A stretch of DNA of 64,000 bases from Pyrus communis (GCF_963583255.1 NC_084814.1:23830315-23894314), one strand, 5' to 3'; shown: positions 35,534 through 47,793, counted from the stretch's first letter. Notes: generated from the sequence alone by a model not told the origin. Made by a program: numbers and translations.

Positions 35534-36711
35534 AGGGGTGGGCACGGGCCGAACTGGGCCCAAAATTGGAGGGACCGGACTAGACCCACTTGAAAATACA
35601 ATGGGCCGGGCCAGGCCGGGGCGGGTTTGGCTATTTTGAAACTGAGAACTAGACCTAACCCGGCCCGTATAAAACGGGCCGATTCCTACGGGTCCAACGG
35701 ATACCCTTTTTTTTTTTTTTTTTTTTCTCTCTCTCTCTCTCTCTCTAATTTTCAGTATCCCACCTAGATTCCTAGTCGAAAAGCCGCCGAAGACAAATTA
35801 GAAAACTGGATCCATCAGTAACCACGGCTTGGAATTATTCAAGAACAACAAAATAAGTAGACTAAATCTAAAAGTATATATTCGCGAGATTATGAATCGC
35901 ATGCATTTAAATCGGAAAACCTCAAAAATTAAGCAGAAGAAGAAGAAGAAAATCAACAATTGAGTAGTTAAAATAGACCTACATATTTCTTCTTCAATTT
36001 TTCCTTGCTTTAACAAATTAACCTACAACTCCTAAATATAACTATCAGTCTCATCCCCTCAAAATTACCAGAACAGTCGCACTAGCCCCATAAACCCCAG
36101 CTAAGCCTCCACCAAACACTCAACCCAACCACACCACCACCCCCAAAAGTGAGTACCTCGTGAATGACGACGGTGAGGTTGGTGGTGTTGGCGATGATGT
36201 TTTTTACTGTGTGCTCCAATCCAACTTTGAGGAAGAGCTTGAGGTTCTTCTCATTCTCAGAGGAGAGTCGTCATTCCCAGGCATGGTTGAACACAGGAAA
36301 GGAATCTGAAGACCGACGGACCCCCAACGACTGGAGGCGTCGAGATCTGGATTTTGGAGGCTGGAAATGGTTGTTGAAACAAAGAATTCGAGGTCGAGGT
36401 CGAGGTCGAGGTAGAGATCAAGGTCAAGATCGAGGTCGAGATTGAGATTGAAAGGAGCCAGGGACTCGAAAGGAATGGGGACTCGGGAGGACTCTGGAGA
36501 ATTCGATATAACCCATGTGGCTGTGTTAGAAATAAACGGTAGAGATTTAATCTCCTTATAATCAACAGTGGAAAAGGTTCGGGTCGAAGCCTCGTTTTCT
36601 CTGAAATTTGTACCCGCCCTGTCCTGTTGTGAATTTACAATATATGTACCCGCCCCAAATTGGCATTACCCGCCCCTACCCGCGGGTCCAGGACCCGTTT
36701 GCCCAGCCCTA
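35534..36711. mobile_element. Non-autonomous hAT-like element nested in the MITE
   Basis: 1178 bp flanked by a perfect 8-bp duplication 'ccggtact' (35526-35533 and 36712-36719). The ends 'aggggtgggca' and 'tgcccagcccta' are inverted repeats of the hAT kind. No transposase is visible; the interior has a T/CT tract (35707-35746), a GAGGTC hexamer array, and frames that look non-coding. Confidence 0.8.
36389..36450. repeat. GAGGTC-type hexamer array
   Basis: About ten imperfect copies of a 6-bp unit (gaggtc, aagatc, gagatt) inside the hAT-like element. One frame would read as alternating R, G and D, but it is simple-sequence, not a gene. Confidence 0.8.
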
Positions 36712-36845
36712 CCGGTACTGTTCATTTTAACGAAAAACCACATTTTTACACTAAAAGTCAATCTTGGTACTATTCACTTTACCTTTTATTTTGTTTTTAT
36801 CGTTAAAACTCAAAGTTTTCAAGTCATTTTTATTATTTTTACTAT

Positions 36846-39184
36846 ATTTTTTTTATGTTCTTGTAGTTTGTTGCCACTCTTTTGCTAAAGTGGCACAAGT
36901 CAAGATTCTTTCCTAATCTCTTCCATTCGGATCTTCTGAATTCTTCGATTTTTTGTGTTCTTCGATAGGTTCTGGCTCCGACTGCTGACCCACCACAACC
37001 ACACCGTCATTTTCCGACCTCTAGTTGCCCAAAACTGGAATCAAGTCCTCCCATATAGGGAGAGAATAAAGTGGCGAGCAGAAGAAAGAAGATGAACAAA
37101 AAAAAGTTAATTAATTCTTGGCTTTTCATTTTCGATTGAACGGACATGATTGAAGGATCTAAAAAATCCGAATGGAAGGGATCCAGAAAGGATCTTATTT
37201 CGACTGGCACGACCACCTAAATAGTTCAATCATATTTAAGTTTGAGAAAATTGGAATCCTCCACTCTTTTTTTACATAATTTTTATTAAATATTTGTTTC
37301 TTTTAAAATTTTGATTAAGATGCTTTAACTAATATCCACCTAATCATTTTTAATTTTATTTTATTTACATGTCATTAGTTTATTTTATTTTTAAATAAAA
37401 ATGCTATATGTTGATTTTCCACTTTATCCTTTTAGTTGATAAGGGGAATTTTTTTGGCTTGTCAGGATTTATACCTTTTTTTGGGGATATTATTAATGGC
37501 TATTAACTAAATCACCAATGTTATCAATAAACTTTGAATTTTGAAATTTTTTTTTGGCGTTTATACCCCTTTTGTTGGCTCGTTCACATCATAAAATTAT
37601 TATTGAAATATAAAAGTTGTTGATAAAAAGGATGAGGTTGGAGTGTTTGGACTGAGATTAGTGTTATTCGGTATGAGATATATAAATGCAAATTTTAAAT
37701 TGAAATCAACTTGAAACGTACTCAGATCAATTTGAAACGTACCAATAACAACTTGAAACGTACCGATGCTAAATTGAAATGTACCCATTTCACCTTGAAA
37801 TGTTCAATAACAACTTGAAACGTACTGATGCTAAATTGAAACGTACCGATTCTAACTTAAAACATACCAATATATCGGTTTGAAACGTATACTAATGCTA
37901 AATTGAACCTACCAATACCAACTATCCTTTAAAAGAAAATGTACCACTAAATTCTATTTCCCCAATGTACCATGGTACGTGAAAAAGATGAAAAGATAGG
38001 TAAAAAATATGCTAAAACAAAAAGCATTCCCTTTGATATGGATACTCAGATCAAGAGGTGTGCATAAAATGAAATATGAAGGAAATGAATATGATCGACA
38101 AAGGAGAACGAAAGAGGGTTTGATCGGTCAATCGAGGAAAGCAATGACATGAAAAAATTGCTAATGGTTGTGGAAGAAGATAGCATGTTAGTTACGTATA
38201 TGGTGTGGAGTCAGGAATAAAATGCATGTTAGAAGCATAATTAGATCAAGTTTGATGTGTTAAGATTTTTAAAACTAATCTACTACATTTTGGGAAATTT
38301 GGGATATTAACATGATAATTATTAATTAATTAAAGGTACATCATATGGCAAATCGTGTAATATGGCATTAAAAAGATGTCACTTATAAAATAAGTGACAT
38401 CTTAAATGTAGGAATAATGTTTAATCAAATATTTGAGCATATTATTAATTCAAGAAATTAAAAAAAAATGCACCTATATCAAAACTCCTCTTTAAGTTTT
38501 TAATTCGTTAAATTTTAAGTTTACTTATAAAGCAATCAAGAACTAAGGACAAAAGTTTGGATGAGAAAGTTTAAGATTACTAAAAGAATTTTAAAATGAT
38601 GAAATTTTTTTTTTTTAGAATTTGTGAATTTTTTTGTTTGGTTAACTTAAAAGAACAATGAAATTTGAATACGGAATTTGTTATTTTTAAACTCTCACTC
38701 GTCACTCACATAAATTGAGAAATGACACTTATTTATATGAAATTTAAACTTAAAAATTAAAGATCCTAAATTCCAAGTTTATTTTTCCAAGCGAAAATTC
38801 CAAATTTTTATATTTTTGAATCCAAACTAAAGAATTTGTGCATTTCAATTTATAAACTCTTACTTTTGTTCAAATTTCAAGTTTATTTCTCTCATCCAAA
38901 TATAGTGTTAGTGAGATTAAAATATCTGCAAAATTAATAACTAAATATGGATGCTACTCAGTACAATGGATGACAAATTCAATACCAAATTAAGCTGCCC
39001 ATTTTATAGCTTAGTTGAACTAAAAAAAAGAAGAAAAAAAACTAAATATGGGCATGGAAATTCTGATATTACGAATTTATCTCTAAAGAAGACACGTGCA
39101 CATCGCGTAACAACATTTGCCAACGAAGAAAAGTCCAAATCTTCGTCTCAGTATCTCGCCTGACCTGCATCTCAAATTCCTCCA
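36846..39184. other. Intergenic, AT-rich, with one minisatellite
   Basis: No gene seen. Holds the repeat at 37705-37925 and long AT-rich stretches. The last ~100 bp are the promoter and leader of the gene at 39185. Confidence 0.5.
37705..37925. repeat. ~21-bp minisatellite 'aacttgaaacgtacc...'
   Basis: Nine or ten imperfect units such as 'aacttgaaacgtaccgatgc' and 'aaattgaaacgtaccgattc'. The unit length divides by three, so the minus strand reads as repeated GTFQ-I/V peptides in part, but there is no start context or wider frame. Confidence 0.75.
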
Positions 39185-39580
39185 ATGGCGAAACCGGTCT
39201 CAACCGCCGCGTCATCCCTCTCCCAAACCCTAAAGCGCTACCTCAAGAAACCGTGGGAGATAACCGGTCCGTGCGCGGATCCGGAGTACAAATTGGCCGT
39301 ACCCAGCGCGCTCGAGTACCGGCTCGAGTGCCCTGCCACGACCAAGGTCCAGGCATGCGTGCCCACCTCCAACCCGGAAACCGTATACGACATCAAGTAT
39401 TTCGCCCGCGACCAGCGGCGCAACCGGCCCCCGATCAAGCGCACTGTATTGAAGAAGGCCGATGTGGAGAAGCTGATGAAGGAGAAGACGACCTTCGACG
39501 TCTCGGAATTTCCGCCGGTTTACTTGACCGATTTCGTTGAAGAGGATTACAATGCTCAGGGTGGAGGCTACCAGAAATGA
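39185..39580 (+). CDS. Small protein resembling a plant complex I accessory subunit (At1g67350-like)
   Basis: Single-exon 131-aa protein, start MAKPVSTAASSLSQTLKRYLKKPW, with marked GC-rich codon use compared with its surroundings. It has a central region with two cysteines (CPATTKVQACVPTSNPETVYD), then RDQRRNRPPIKRTVLKKADVEKL and a C-terminus ending EEDYNAQGGGYQK. There is no membrane helix. I associate this pattern with the plant-specific mitochondrial complex I protein encoded by At1g67350, but only from memory; the family name could be wrong. The reading frame is certainly coding: composition, start context and upstream stops fit. Confidence 0.7.
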   Translation: MAKPVSTAASSLSQTLKRYLKKPWEITGPCADPEYKLAVPSALEYRLECPATTKVQACVPTSNPETVYDIKYFARDQRRNRPPIKRTVLKKADVEKLMKEKTTFDVSEFPPVYLTDFVEEDYNAQGGGYQK

Positions 39581-40710
39581 ATTGGGTTCGTTTTCCTCCT
39601 CCAATTTTTCATTAATTTGATAATTTAAGGGTTTAATTAATTTAATTTAGGGTTATTTTTTCGGGCATTGTGTAAATTGTGGAATTTTGTTATTTTTGCT
39701 TGAATCTTTTTGTGAAAATGTACTGATGGAGTGATATATATGCAAAAGTAGGAGTCTTTATTGAGTTTTGGAATAGAATTGTGCAGGAAGTTTATCCCTT
39801 TAGTTTTGTTAATAGCTTGACAGCAATGAGAAAGGTTTTTTATGTTTTGGGTTTTTCGCATTGAAGGTTGTTTTGTTGGTTTTGAGTTTGCTGAGCTTGT
39901 TTTAATTGTGAGTTGCTCAGGAAGTTTGTCTTCCGAGGCTCGATTGGTTAGGAATTGCTGCTTTCAGTGGCAGTTTGGCTGTAACTTTGGATTAGTGCAA
40001 TTTCAGTTTCTCTAATACCGAATTAGGTTGTATTTTGCTTCACTGGACCTTTCCGGGTGCTCCATTGTTGTGGCTTTTATTGCCATGGGAGACTGAAAAT
40101 CTTCGATCCAATGAGTCTTAGTCGATACAAATTTGATATAGTAAATGCACCATAAACACTGTAGTTTACACCTTAAACCTTGAGGCATACTCAGTACCTG
40201 ATTCGAGGATTGAAAATATGGATCTTTTGCTTGGCTTTGAAATGGTATACTGTTATATTTATCTTCCATTTTGGGAAAGTTAATTGAAATAACATATATT
40301 CTTTACATAGTACAAAATATTTCGTCCATTGCCGTGAGTCATTTGCCCATGGTTTTAGGATCATGTTGTCTGCATGGCTTGCAAGGCAGGCTGGAGGCCT
40401 TAGTGCTGACAACCTTGTATGTAGATAAAAGCATCCATGGGATCTGACCTTTAGCTTCCTTGAACTTCTCGTAGCTAGTCTAACATCAATTTGTTGTGTA
40501 TGCACGTCCTGAACCTTTATATGGATATTAGACAAGATACTGTGTTCCAATAACTTCAATCTCGTTGAAACTTCAATTTGTTTGTCGGCGATGCATCAGA
40601 CAAAGTCTGCCACAATCCATGCTTTGGCTGGAGTTTTACAGGCATACTCTTGATATTTGGCTGTGGTGAGTGATCACACTTGGAATTATGTTTTGATCTG
40701 ATGGAAGGGT
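39581..40710. other. 3' region and intergenic, nothing further recognised
   Basis: Contains the 3' untranslated region of the gene at 39185. No other exon could be supported. Confidence 0.5.
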
Positions 40711-41218
40711 TGTTAGGTTTTGGCTCGTCAATTAGTGTCCTTTTCTGTTTAGGATTGTTTTAGGGAAAAAAAGGGTGCACCGATTCTTCTCCTAAAAGGG
40801 CTAGGAAAGAATCTTAGTTTCCTTATTCAATTTAGATTAGAAATCCTAGAAGTCTATTTGGAATTGGAAAGGAAGTCTAATTTCCTATTCCACTTAGAAT
40901 AGGAATTATAATCTGTAAAGGACATGTAAACTGCACTCTATGCCTATAAATAGGGTGTGGCAAGGCTTAAATATAAGAGAGGGAAAACTGTTGACAGCCA
41001 AGACAAGAGAGAGAGATTAGTTCTATGGTTTTGCAAAAGTTCTGTAATTCTCTATTATTAATCAAAGGAGCGGTGATTTCTCTACCAACGGGACGTAGGC
41101 AAAAGTTCTTCCGAACCAGTATAAGTCTTGTGTGTTTATAAGTTTTCTATATTTGCTAGTTTAGTCTATTGCCGTTGGTTACATTAAAGAACAAGGTCTA
41201 GTGTGTGGTTTTTCAACA
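40711..41218 (+). mobile_element. Probable solo LTR (about 508 bp)
   Basis: Begins TGTTAGGTTTTGG and ends CAACA, with a TATA box 'tataaatagggtg' at about 40944 followed 80-120 bp on by leader-like sequence and 'ttattaatcaaagg', the layout of a plant Copia LTR. The flanking pentamers AGGGT and AAGGT agree at four of five positions. No internal region or partner LTR is nearby. Confidence 0.5.
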
Positions 41219-41223
41219 AAGGT

Positions 41224-43299
41224 CCATGGGGATTTTTTTAGTTCCTTCGGGAAGAACTCATGGAAACATCCATGGGGAGGACTAGAGAAGAAAAAGAATA
41301 TTTTTGCTTATTTTATTCTTGTTTGGACGGGCGTGAAAGAGACAAAGAGAAAAGTCTTTAATTGAAGACATTCGAAAATTAAACCACAAAGTTTATTTCC
41401 TCTTCAAATGTGCAGATAAATCAAGTATTCTGTACTCATCTCTTCATTTCTATCTATAGTGAACCACCCATATGAGAGTAATTTTAAAAATTATCTGAAT
41501 CCAAACATGCTATTACTGGAATGCCTGCTTTCCACAGCTGGTATCTTCCCTTGAATGATTTGATATTGAAATCCTCTGTAGGAATTGCTTTAGTTTCATG
41601 GACGTCCATAAGTTGACCGATACCATCTCTTCTACCGATGGTTCTCAATATCTTTTTAGCTATTTGGCTGCATCCTGGATGTGCTAATTTGTTTCCATAA
41701 ATGATTGGGCCGTTGAAGATACATAGAGATAGAGGCTTCCACATGCTCTTTCCTAATTTTTTGTTTTTCTTTTCCCTGTTCCTCTCCTTGGTTCCTGTCA
41801 TTGTGTTTGCATATTTTATATCCTTTGGTTTCTCAGGTTATGTACTTATGTTTGGCGTTGCTTGCTTATTGTTTTCGTGTTTATATTGTATCAACGACTC
41901 TTAGCTTGTTTTGGCTTCTTGCAGGCTTACGGGATTCTGGAACAATATCTGTGTTATTTTGTTCCTCTCCTCGAACTGAAGAGATGCTGTTCATGTTAGC
42001 ATGGATGTTTGTCTAGTCTCCTCACGTAATGAAATGATTTGCTTGACATGAATAAGGGTACTTGTTACAACCATTTTTTCCGATTTTGTTTGGCCAAGAA
42101 TGTCTCTGTATAAAATCCAAATGCAACCGCAGTTGGGTGATGGATTACATTATCGCTCGTTTCTTTAACTTCTAAGATTTCTACGTGCGATAATTTTGCG
42201 ATATCTTGTCTGTCATTGTGATTTTCTTTCCCTGATTGCAACCATATGAAGACTTAGGTTTAGGATTTAGAACGAATATTAGCAAGCTTCTCCTATCTAT
42301 ACTGTTAATTTGTGATAGCCTAGAAAGGATGATCATGACACACCCTGTTTATCATTGTCAGTGTAGCATACTCTACGCTGATGAGAGTTTCGTTCGAAGA
42401 CTAAATGAATAAGGTTGTTATTAGAGTTAAATGCCTTAAACCTAAATTGCGAGGTTTGCCCGAACTCTGAATGTTCCATGGGGACCTCGCTTCTCATCCC
42501 TCTTTCCCTTAATCTTTAGTTGTTTCTAGCTTGTTTTGTATTCTGCTGACGTTTGAGAGAGGAAACTGCAATTGACATGGAAGGCAATTGAGTTTCCGGC
42601 AATTTGGCATAAACGGTAGTTAAGCAAGTTTTGACGACAGTGAGCCGGAGTCTAGCTGAATGTCCCCGAGTGGATCAAGGGGATGAACGTTTTATGCACC
42701 CATTGTTGTTCTAAATCTACAAAGTGAGCCCCCTGGCCTCGTGGAAATCTTAATATGCATTGTTGTTTGTGATTCTTCCGTAGTAGCTCCAGGGTTTTCC
42801 TATACGCCGGGATCTTTGGCTGATCAAGTCTTGGTCATTGAACTTTTGGACGCACATCCAGTAATTCCGTTACCCGGGGCATCTAGCATTCCATTGCTCG
42901 GTGCAGCTATGCACCAGAGCATAATAGAATATTCGCACAACAAATGGTTATTGTTGTGATTGTTTAATTTCGACCTGAAACATTTCAGGTCTCCTTGATT
43001 GCTAGCTAAAGGCTAGAGCTTAATGCGGATGTTAATTAAAGTTCACCGTCATTGATTAAATTTAAGAGTCTACGTGATTGCGAAAGTTGGGCGACTTTTT
43101 GGTAATTAGATTGATTAAATCTTCACGGGCCACCCTACCCAGCTACTTAGTAGTTAATCGTAGTTTATTTCTAATTAGCGCCATAATAGCCAATTAACAG
43201 CCATGCAAAAAATCCCCCGTCACTGCTCCTTGCAGCCGCATAAAGTGTTAATAGGCGTAGTCAACAATTTTAATTAGCAAGTTGAAAGTGATGTACTTC
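41224..43299. other. Intergenic, no gene supported
   Basis: Open frames at 41484-41801 (-) and 42741-42959 (+) exist, but lack recognisable domains, splice partners or clear coding bias. Confidence 0.45.
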
Positions 43300-44710
43300 T
43301 GCTGGAAAATATTAGTATTTAAGTTTAATATTTGTTTTTCTGGATTTAGTGTAAAGGTTTCAATTTCTTACCTTTTAGGGTTAGGGTTAATTTATTATAA
43401 ATATCATGTTTGTTATTTCTTTGAGAATATGTTAATCACTTGTAGCCTTTTGAAGTTTTGTGACCGTTCCGGTATTTTTGTTTGTTTAATAATATTCTTA
43501 TTATTTTGTAGTTTTATTTGTTGCACACTCTGATATTCAACTTGATATTAGAGCATGTTTGATCTTTCGGGATTTAATCTGTTCTTGATAGGTAACATGT
43601 TGTTTGTTTGATATTAGTTTCCAGTATTAGTTTTGAAAAAAAAAAAACTTGTATATATTTGCTCGGAACCACTCCCAGATCCCTGCATACCCGAAACCCC
43701 AGCCATTAACCGCCGCTTCAAACTTGCCGTACCCAGTTTTTCTGCAACCTGCCTCTGCTGTTGACTGAAGCCCAGAAACGTACCCACATCGCAGCCATGC
43801 CCACCATACCTGCCTATCGCCCAGATTGCCATCCACTGCTGCACTCCCTGTACACGCATCCTCGCCGCCGCTCTGATTTGCACCCACCGCCGCTGCGGTC
43901 CCATTAGGCACAGAATCCGCAGGTGCTCCTGCCCACAGATCCATGTTCTGCAAACCAGCCCGTGTTTTATAGAAGTCAAGGAAAGAAAAGAAGAAAAAGA
44001 AAAAAGAAAAAGAAAAAGTGTTTGATGTTTCGGCCCAGACGGGCAAAGAGTAAAAATGGGTTGTCAGCTGTTTGCCAGCCATTTTTTGGTTTGATGTCTT
44101 TGAGGCCCACATGAGTTGTTGGCTTATTTGAGATTGTTTTGTGATCATCATTCGAGTACTAAGAATTGTGACCACTCAAGTGATAGTGTTTGTGTTTGTT
44201 CCTTCGTTGTTACAATTGAGATACAGAAATCTCGTTCGTTTAGTAACGGGTTCTTTTTATACTTTCAACACTAACCAGTCTGAATCAGAATCAGTTTGCC
44301 AGCCAGAATTAGCTTGCCAGCAAGAATCAATTTGCCAATCTACCAATCTAGTTAAGTTCGCTAGTCAAGTCAAGTCCAGTCAAGTTTAGTCAAGTTTGCA
44401 TGCCTGCCAATCTGCCTAACAGAGCTAGTCCGCATCTGCTTGTTTGCAAACTCATGTCGTATACCGCCATGAGTCTGACGGGGGTGTTGGAAAATATTAG
44501 TATTTAAGTTCCCATTAGCATTAGGGTTTCGTTTTTTTTACCTTTTAGGGTTAGGGTTAATTTATTATAAATAGTATGTTTGTTATTCATTTGAGAATAT
44601 GTTAATCACGATGTAGCCTCTTGGGATTTTGTAGTTGTTTCGACATTTTAGTTTGTTTAATAATATTCTTATTATTTTGTAGTCTTATTCGTTGCACACT
44701 CTGATATTCA
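43300..44710 (+). mobile_element. Non-autonomous LTR retrotransposon (TRIM/LARD-like), 1.41 kb
   Basis: LTRs at 43300-43539 and 44485-44710 share most of their length, starting TG(C/T)TGGAAAATATTAG and ending CTGATATTCA. Directly after the 5' LTR, 'cttgatattagagcatg' is a mutated form of the initiator-Met-tRNA primer site (TTGGTATCAGAGC). Before the 3' LTR, 'ctgacggggg' is a polypurine tract. The 945-bp interior has no gag or pol. It includes an unusually GC-rich block (about 43660-43960) that reads openly only on the minus strand. Target duplication is not clear (ACTTC versus ATTCT). Confidence 0.85.
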
Positions 44711-44890
44711 ATTCTTTCATAATCCTCTCAGCTGCCCACGCAAACCTTTACTTTTGGGATGCACTAAGCCAAGTTTCGAGCTGTTGCAACTCTACCAAGT
44801 TTTGGTGCTTGCCTAGATTTCATTAACCCACATTTAGTGGGCTAATTAAATCTAGTAATTATTTTTTGTGCAAGCGATAGTGGTCAAGAG

Positions 44891-46019
44891 GAGAAAAACT
44901 TGTGTGGGGCTTGTCATGCCACTGGACTTTGCTAAGTGGCATTACAATCCACTCAAAAATCACCACGTGACAAGTCTTAAATATAATTTTTTTTCTCATT
45001 CTTTTATATTTAAAATTCTCATAATTATTTTTTTCACTACTGAATATGCATCAATTTAATGGCTTATATTTTGTTCTCCCCCCCCCCCCCCCCCTTCTTT
45101 TCTTTTCCCAAATATTCCCTCCAGTTTATGTTGCAGGGCATGCCTGCCTTCTTTAACTTCCCAAACAATCTCATTGTGTAATATTATTTGATTTATCTCT
45201 TCAAATATGCTCTTTACGAAGACTGAACCCTTTCCTCATAGCATAAGCATTGCGTACTTGAAAGGCTTCAATGTCAAAATTCACCTCCATTCTAATTTTT
45301 ACATCTTAAAACTCCATTGTCTCAGCAGCAACCTACCAATTAAAAAAAAAAAAAAAAAAAAAAGGACTACCACATTAATAAAATACTCATAGTAAAGAAC
45401 GGAAAAAACTATTGTACAAATATGTGGGTAATTCGTATCAACATATTAACCATAACATTGATTAACATTTGAGCCCAAATATTAGATTAACATGTTAACG
45501 AAAACAAATAAAAAATTAGGCTAACCCTAATACACCTATATATATGGGTTATTCATGTCAAGTTCACATGATCAAATCAAGTATTGTATAAATAACGAAA
45601 AAACTTAAAGATTATTGATTGATTTCCATGACAAAAGTTGGAGAAAGTGATTTTGTTTAGGGTACATAATTTTTTCTGAAGAACAGTGAGAGGAAAAAGT
45701 TGGAGAGACAAAGAAGTAGGACAGAGAAGAAAGTGAAAGAGTCCTGCAACATAAATTGGAGGGAATATTTGGGATGGATAATCGTATCTTGCCATCAATT
45801 GTCCTTTTTTTTTTAAAAAAAAAAAAGAAAGAAAACAAAAAAAATATCCATTAGATTGATGTATATTAATTAGTGAGAAATATAATTATGAGAATCCTAA
45901 ATATAAAAGAATGGGAAAAAAAATTACATTTAAGACTTGTTACGTGGCGATTTTTTAGTGGCTTGTAGTGCCACTTAGCAAAATCCAGTGGTAAGCCAAG
46001 CCCCACACAAGTTTTTCTC
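44891..46019. mobile_element. Non-autonomous Mutator-like element with ~165-bp inverted ends
   Basis: A perfect 9-bp duplication GGTCAAGAG occurs at 44882-44890 and 46020-46028. The element starts 'gagaaaaacttgtgtgggg' and ends with its complement 'ccccacacaagtttttctc'. The inverted repeats continue inwards for about 165-170 bp (44891-45060 against 45852-46019) with few mismatches. Long inverted ends and a 9-bp duplication are the mark of Mutator elements. No transposase is present; the interior has a C-run at 45079-45094 and an A-run at 45341-45363. Confidence 0.92.
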
Positions 46020-46235
46020 GGTCAAGAGGGAGACTTAATCAAACTCGGATTTTAAGTGCAAAAGGTCAGTAATCATCTTAATCCATTGAGTTACAAATCT
46101 TGCATAAGGTCACCACGCATCATCATGCTCGTTACATAGTTGACTATTATTTTGCAGCAGGATTAGTTTATTATTATATCCTATTATTTTACAATCATGC
46201 ATTTATGCATTTCCTTGTTGGAAATCTTGTTGGAA

Positions 46236-46385
46236 AGTGCTATTCACACACCTATTTTAACCTCTCACACTCTCTTGTTAATATGTTGCCATTGATTTTT
46301 TTCAAATCAATTCATTCAATACGACGGCCGAAAATTGGAAAAAAGTGTGTGAGAAGTAAAAATGAGTATTGTGAATAGCACTACC
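46236..46385. mobile_element. MITE, GTGTG/hAT-type family
   Basis: Ends 'agtgctattcacacacc' and 'gtattgtgaatagcact' are inverted; the interior 'attcattcaatacgacggcc' and 'gtgtgtgagaagtaaaa' match the member at 46697. Confidence 0.8.
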
Positions 46386-46696
46386 CTTTCTGGTTTCATG
46401 TATGTATCTTGTATTAAAATTGGGCTTTGTTCCTATGAATAATAATCTGAATTGCATCCAAATTACAACCGATTTCACCAAACCCTTCAACACCTTTATA
46501 ATTAACAATATATTTGCATGCATGCTATATATTATAACTGACATTGTTTGTTACTTCACTTTCACCTTCAGGGAAGTTTTCATGTTGGGCAGACAGTGAT
46601 GATAAGTCTGTTGGAAAAGCATTAGGCACGAATAAGAGAAAAAGAAAGCTCCGTGCAATGTCTATGAAGTATAAATCAAGCAACAAGAAGAATATT

Positions 46697-46844
46697 GGGG
46701 TGTGCTATCCACACACCTCAAATTACTTCTCACACACCCCTTCTTAATTTATGTCCGTTGATCTTCTTCAATTCATCCAATCCGACGGCCGAAAAGTAGA
46801 AGGTTGTGTGAGAAGTAAAATGGGGTGTGTGGATATCACACCCC
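46697..46844. mobile_element. MITE, GTGTG/hAT-type family, intact copy with 8-bp duplication
   Basis: 148 bp flanked by a perfect 'agaatatt' (46689-46696 and 46845-46852). Inverted ends are 'ggggtgtgctatccacac' and 'gtgtggatatcacacccc'. The 8-bp duplication suggests the hAT superfamily. This is the best preserved of the four members seen. Confidence 0.88.
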
Positions 46845-47793
46845 AGAATATTTAGTGTACAATGATCACTGTTTATATTGTTGTCACTTACTGCAAAAGG
46901 TCTAAGGAGGCTCTACTTTTGACTTCACTGAGAGATCCAGTTCTCTTTTGGTCTGAGATGACAGAAGGGAGAATAATCATGGCAACGATGCACACCCTCA
47001 AGAACTTGTGCCTCTAATCTATTTTTAATGATCAAGTTTTTATATATTTTATTATACAAGTGATATAGGATACATTGAAATTGAACATAAGACATCAGTG
47101 CTGGACGTATAAATAGTTTCTAAGAAAATGCATCCACCTATTACTGTTTAAAGCAAATGAATTAGCATTATTGCATTGAATATAAATGAATAGGACTTGC
47201 TTAAGTGGTAGATTAGATCATTTTCCTACTTGAACTATAAGACTTATCCAGTAAATACCAAGAAAATTACCCTTAAACGTTATATTCCAAATATAATGCT
47301 AAACTTTTTGTCATAGGAGTTTGGTATATGTATTTCGCTTCCGCCCTCCCACAGATATGGATTATGATGCATGAACTACCTTAATCCTTATTTTTACACT
47401 CTCTCTCACCACTTGAGCTAACGGTTAACCAAGTAGGCAAGTTCGCCCTCATAGCCGATGAGAAACTATAGCAAAATATATTGCATTCAATGTAAATCGA
47501 TTTTGTACATAATTTCTATCCTAGTTAAGCCTTGATGGACTTTACCAATTGTCACGTACGTAAGAGAAGCGAAAATTGGACACTAAATTAAAGTTTATCA
47601 ATTAGAATGACGCATTTAGGAGTTAATGTTGTCATGACTCTGCTACTTAAAATCTTACACGAATTAAGGGAACATATTTTCATCTGTACGTACGGTAATT
47701 AGGGTTTTGGATTTTTTGAATTGTTTTCTTGATTAATTCTATTATTCTGCACCTAAGTGCTTAACTATAAACTAATGCAGAAGGAGCATATTA

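Larger units (their letters stand above)
35505..36845 (+). mobile_element. Second copy of the same MITE, split by a hAT-like insertion
   Basis: The first 29 bases ('gggaactttaac' to 'cggtact') are at 35505-35533 and the remainder resumes at 36712 with 'ccggtact', then 'gttcattttaacg'. Removing 35534-36711 plus one copy of the 8-bp duplication restores a normal member. Confidence 0.8.

Noticed and set aside
36164..36445. Open frame ending in alternating R/G/D residues
   Set aside because: Lies inside the hAT-like element and comes from a hexamer array; the apparent RGG tail is simple sequence.
41484..41801. 105-aa open frame on the minus strand
   Set aside because: No recognisable domain, no supporting splice sites or sister sequence; its basic start is low-complexity. 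Could be real but unsupported.
42741..42959. 72-aa open frame on the plus strand
   Set aside because: Short, no recognised family, no splice context.
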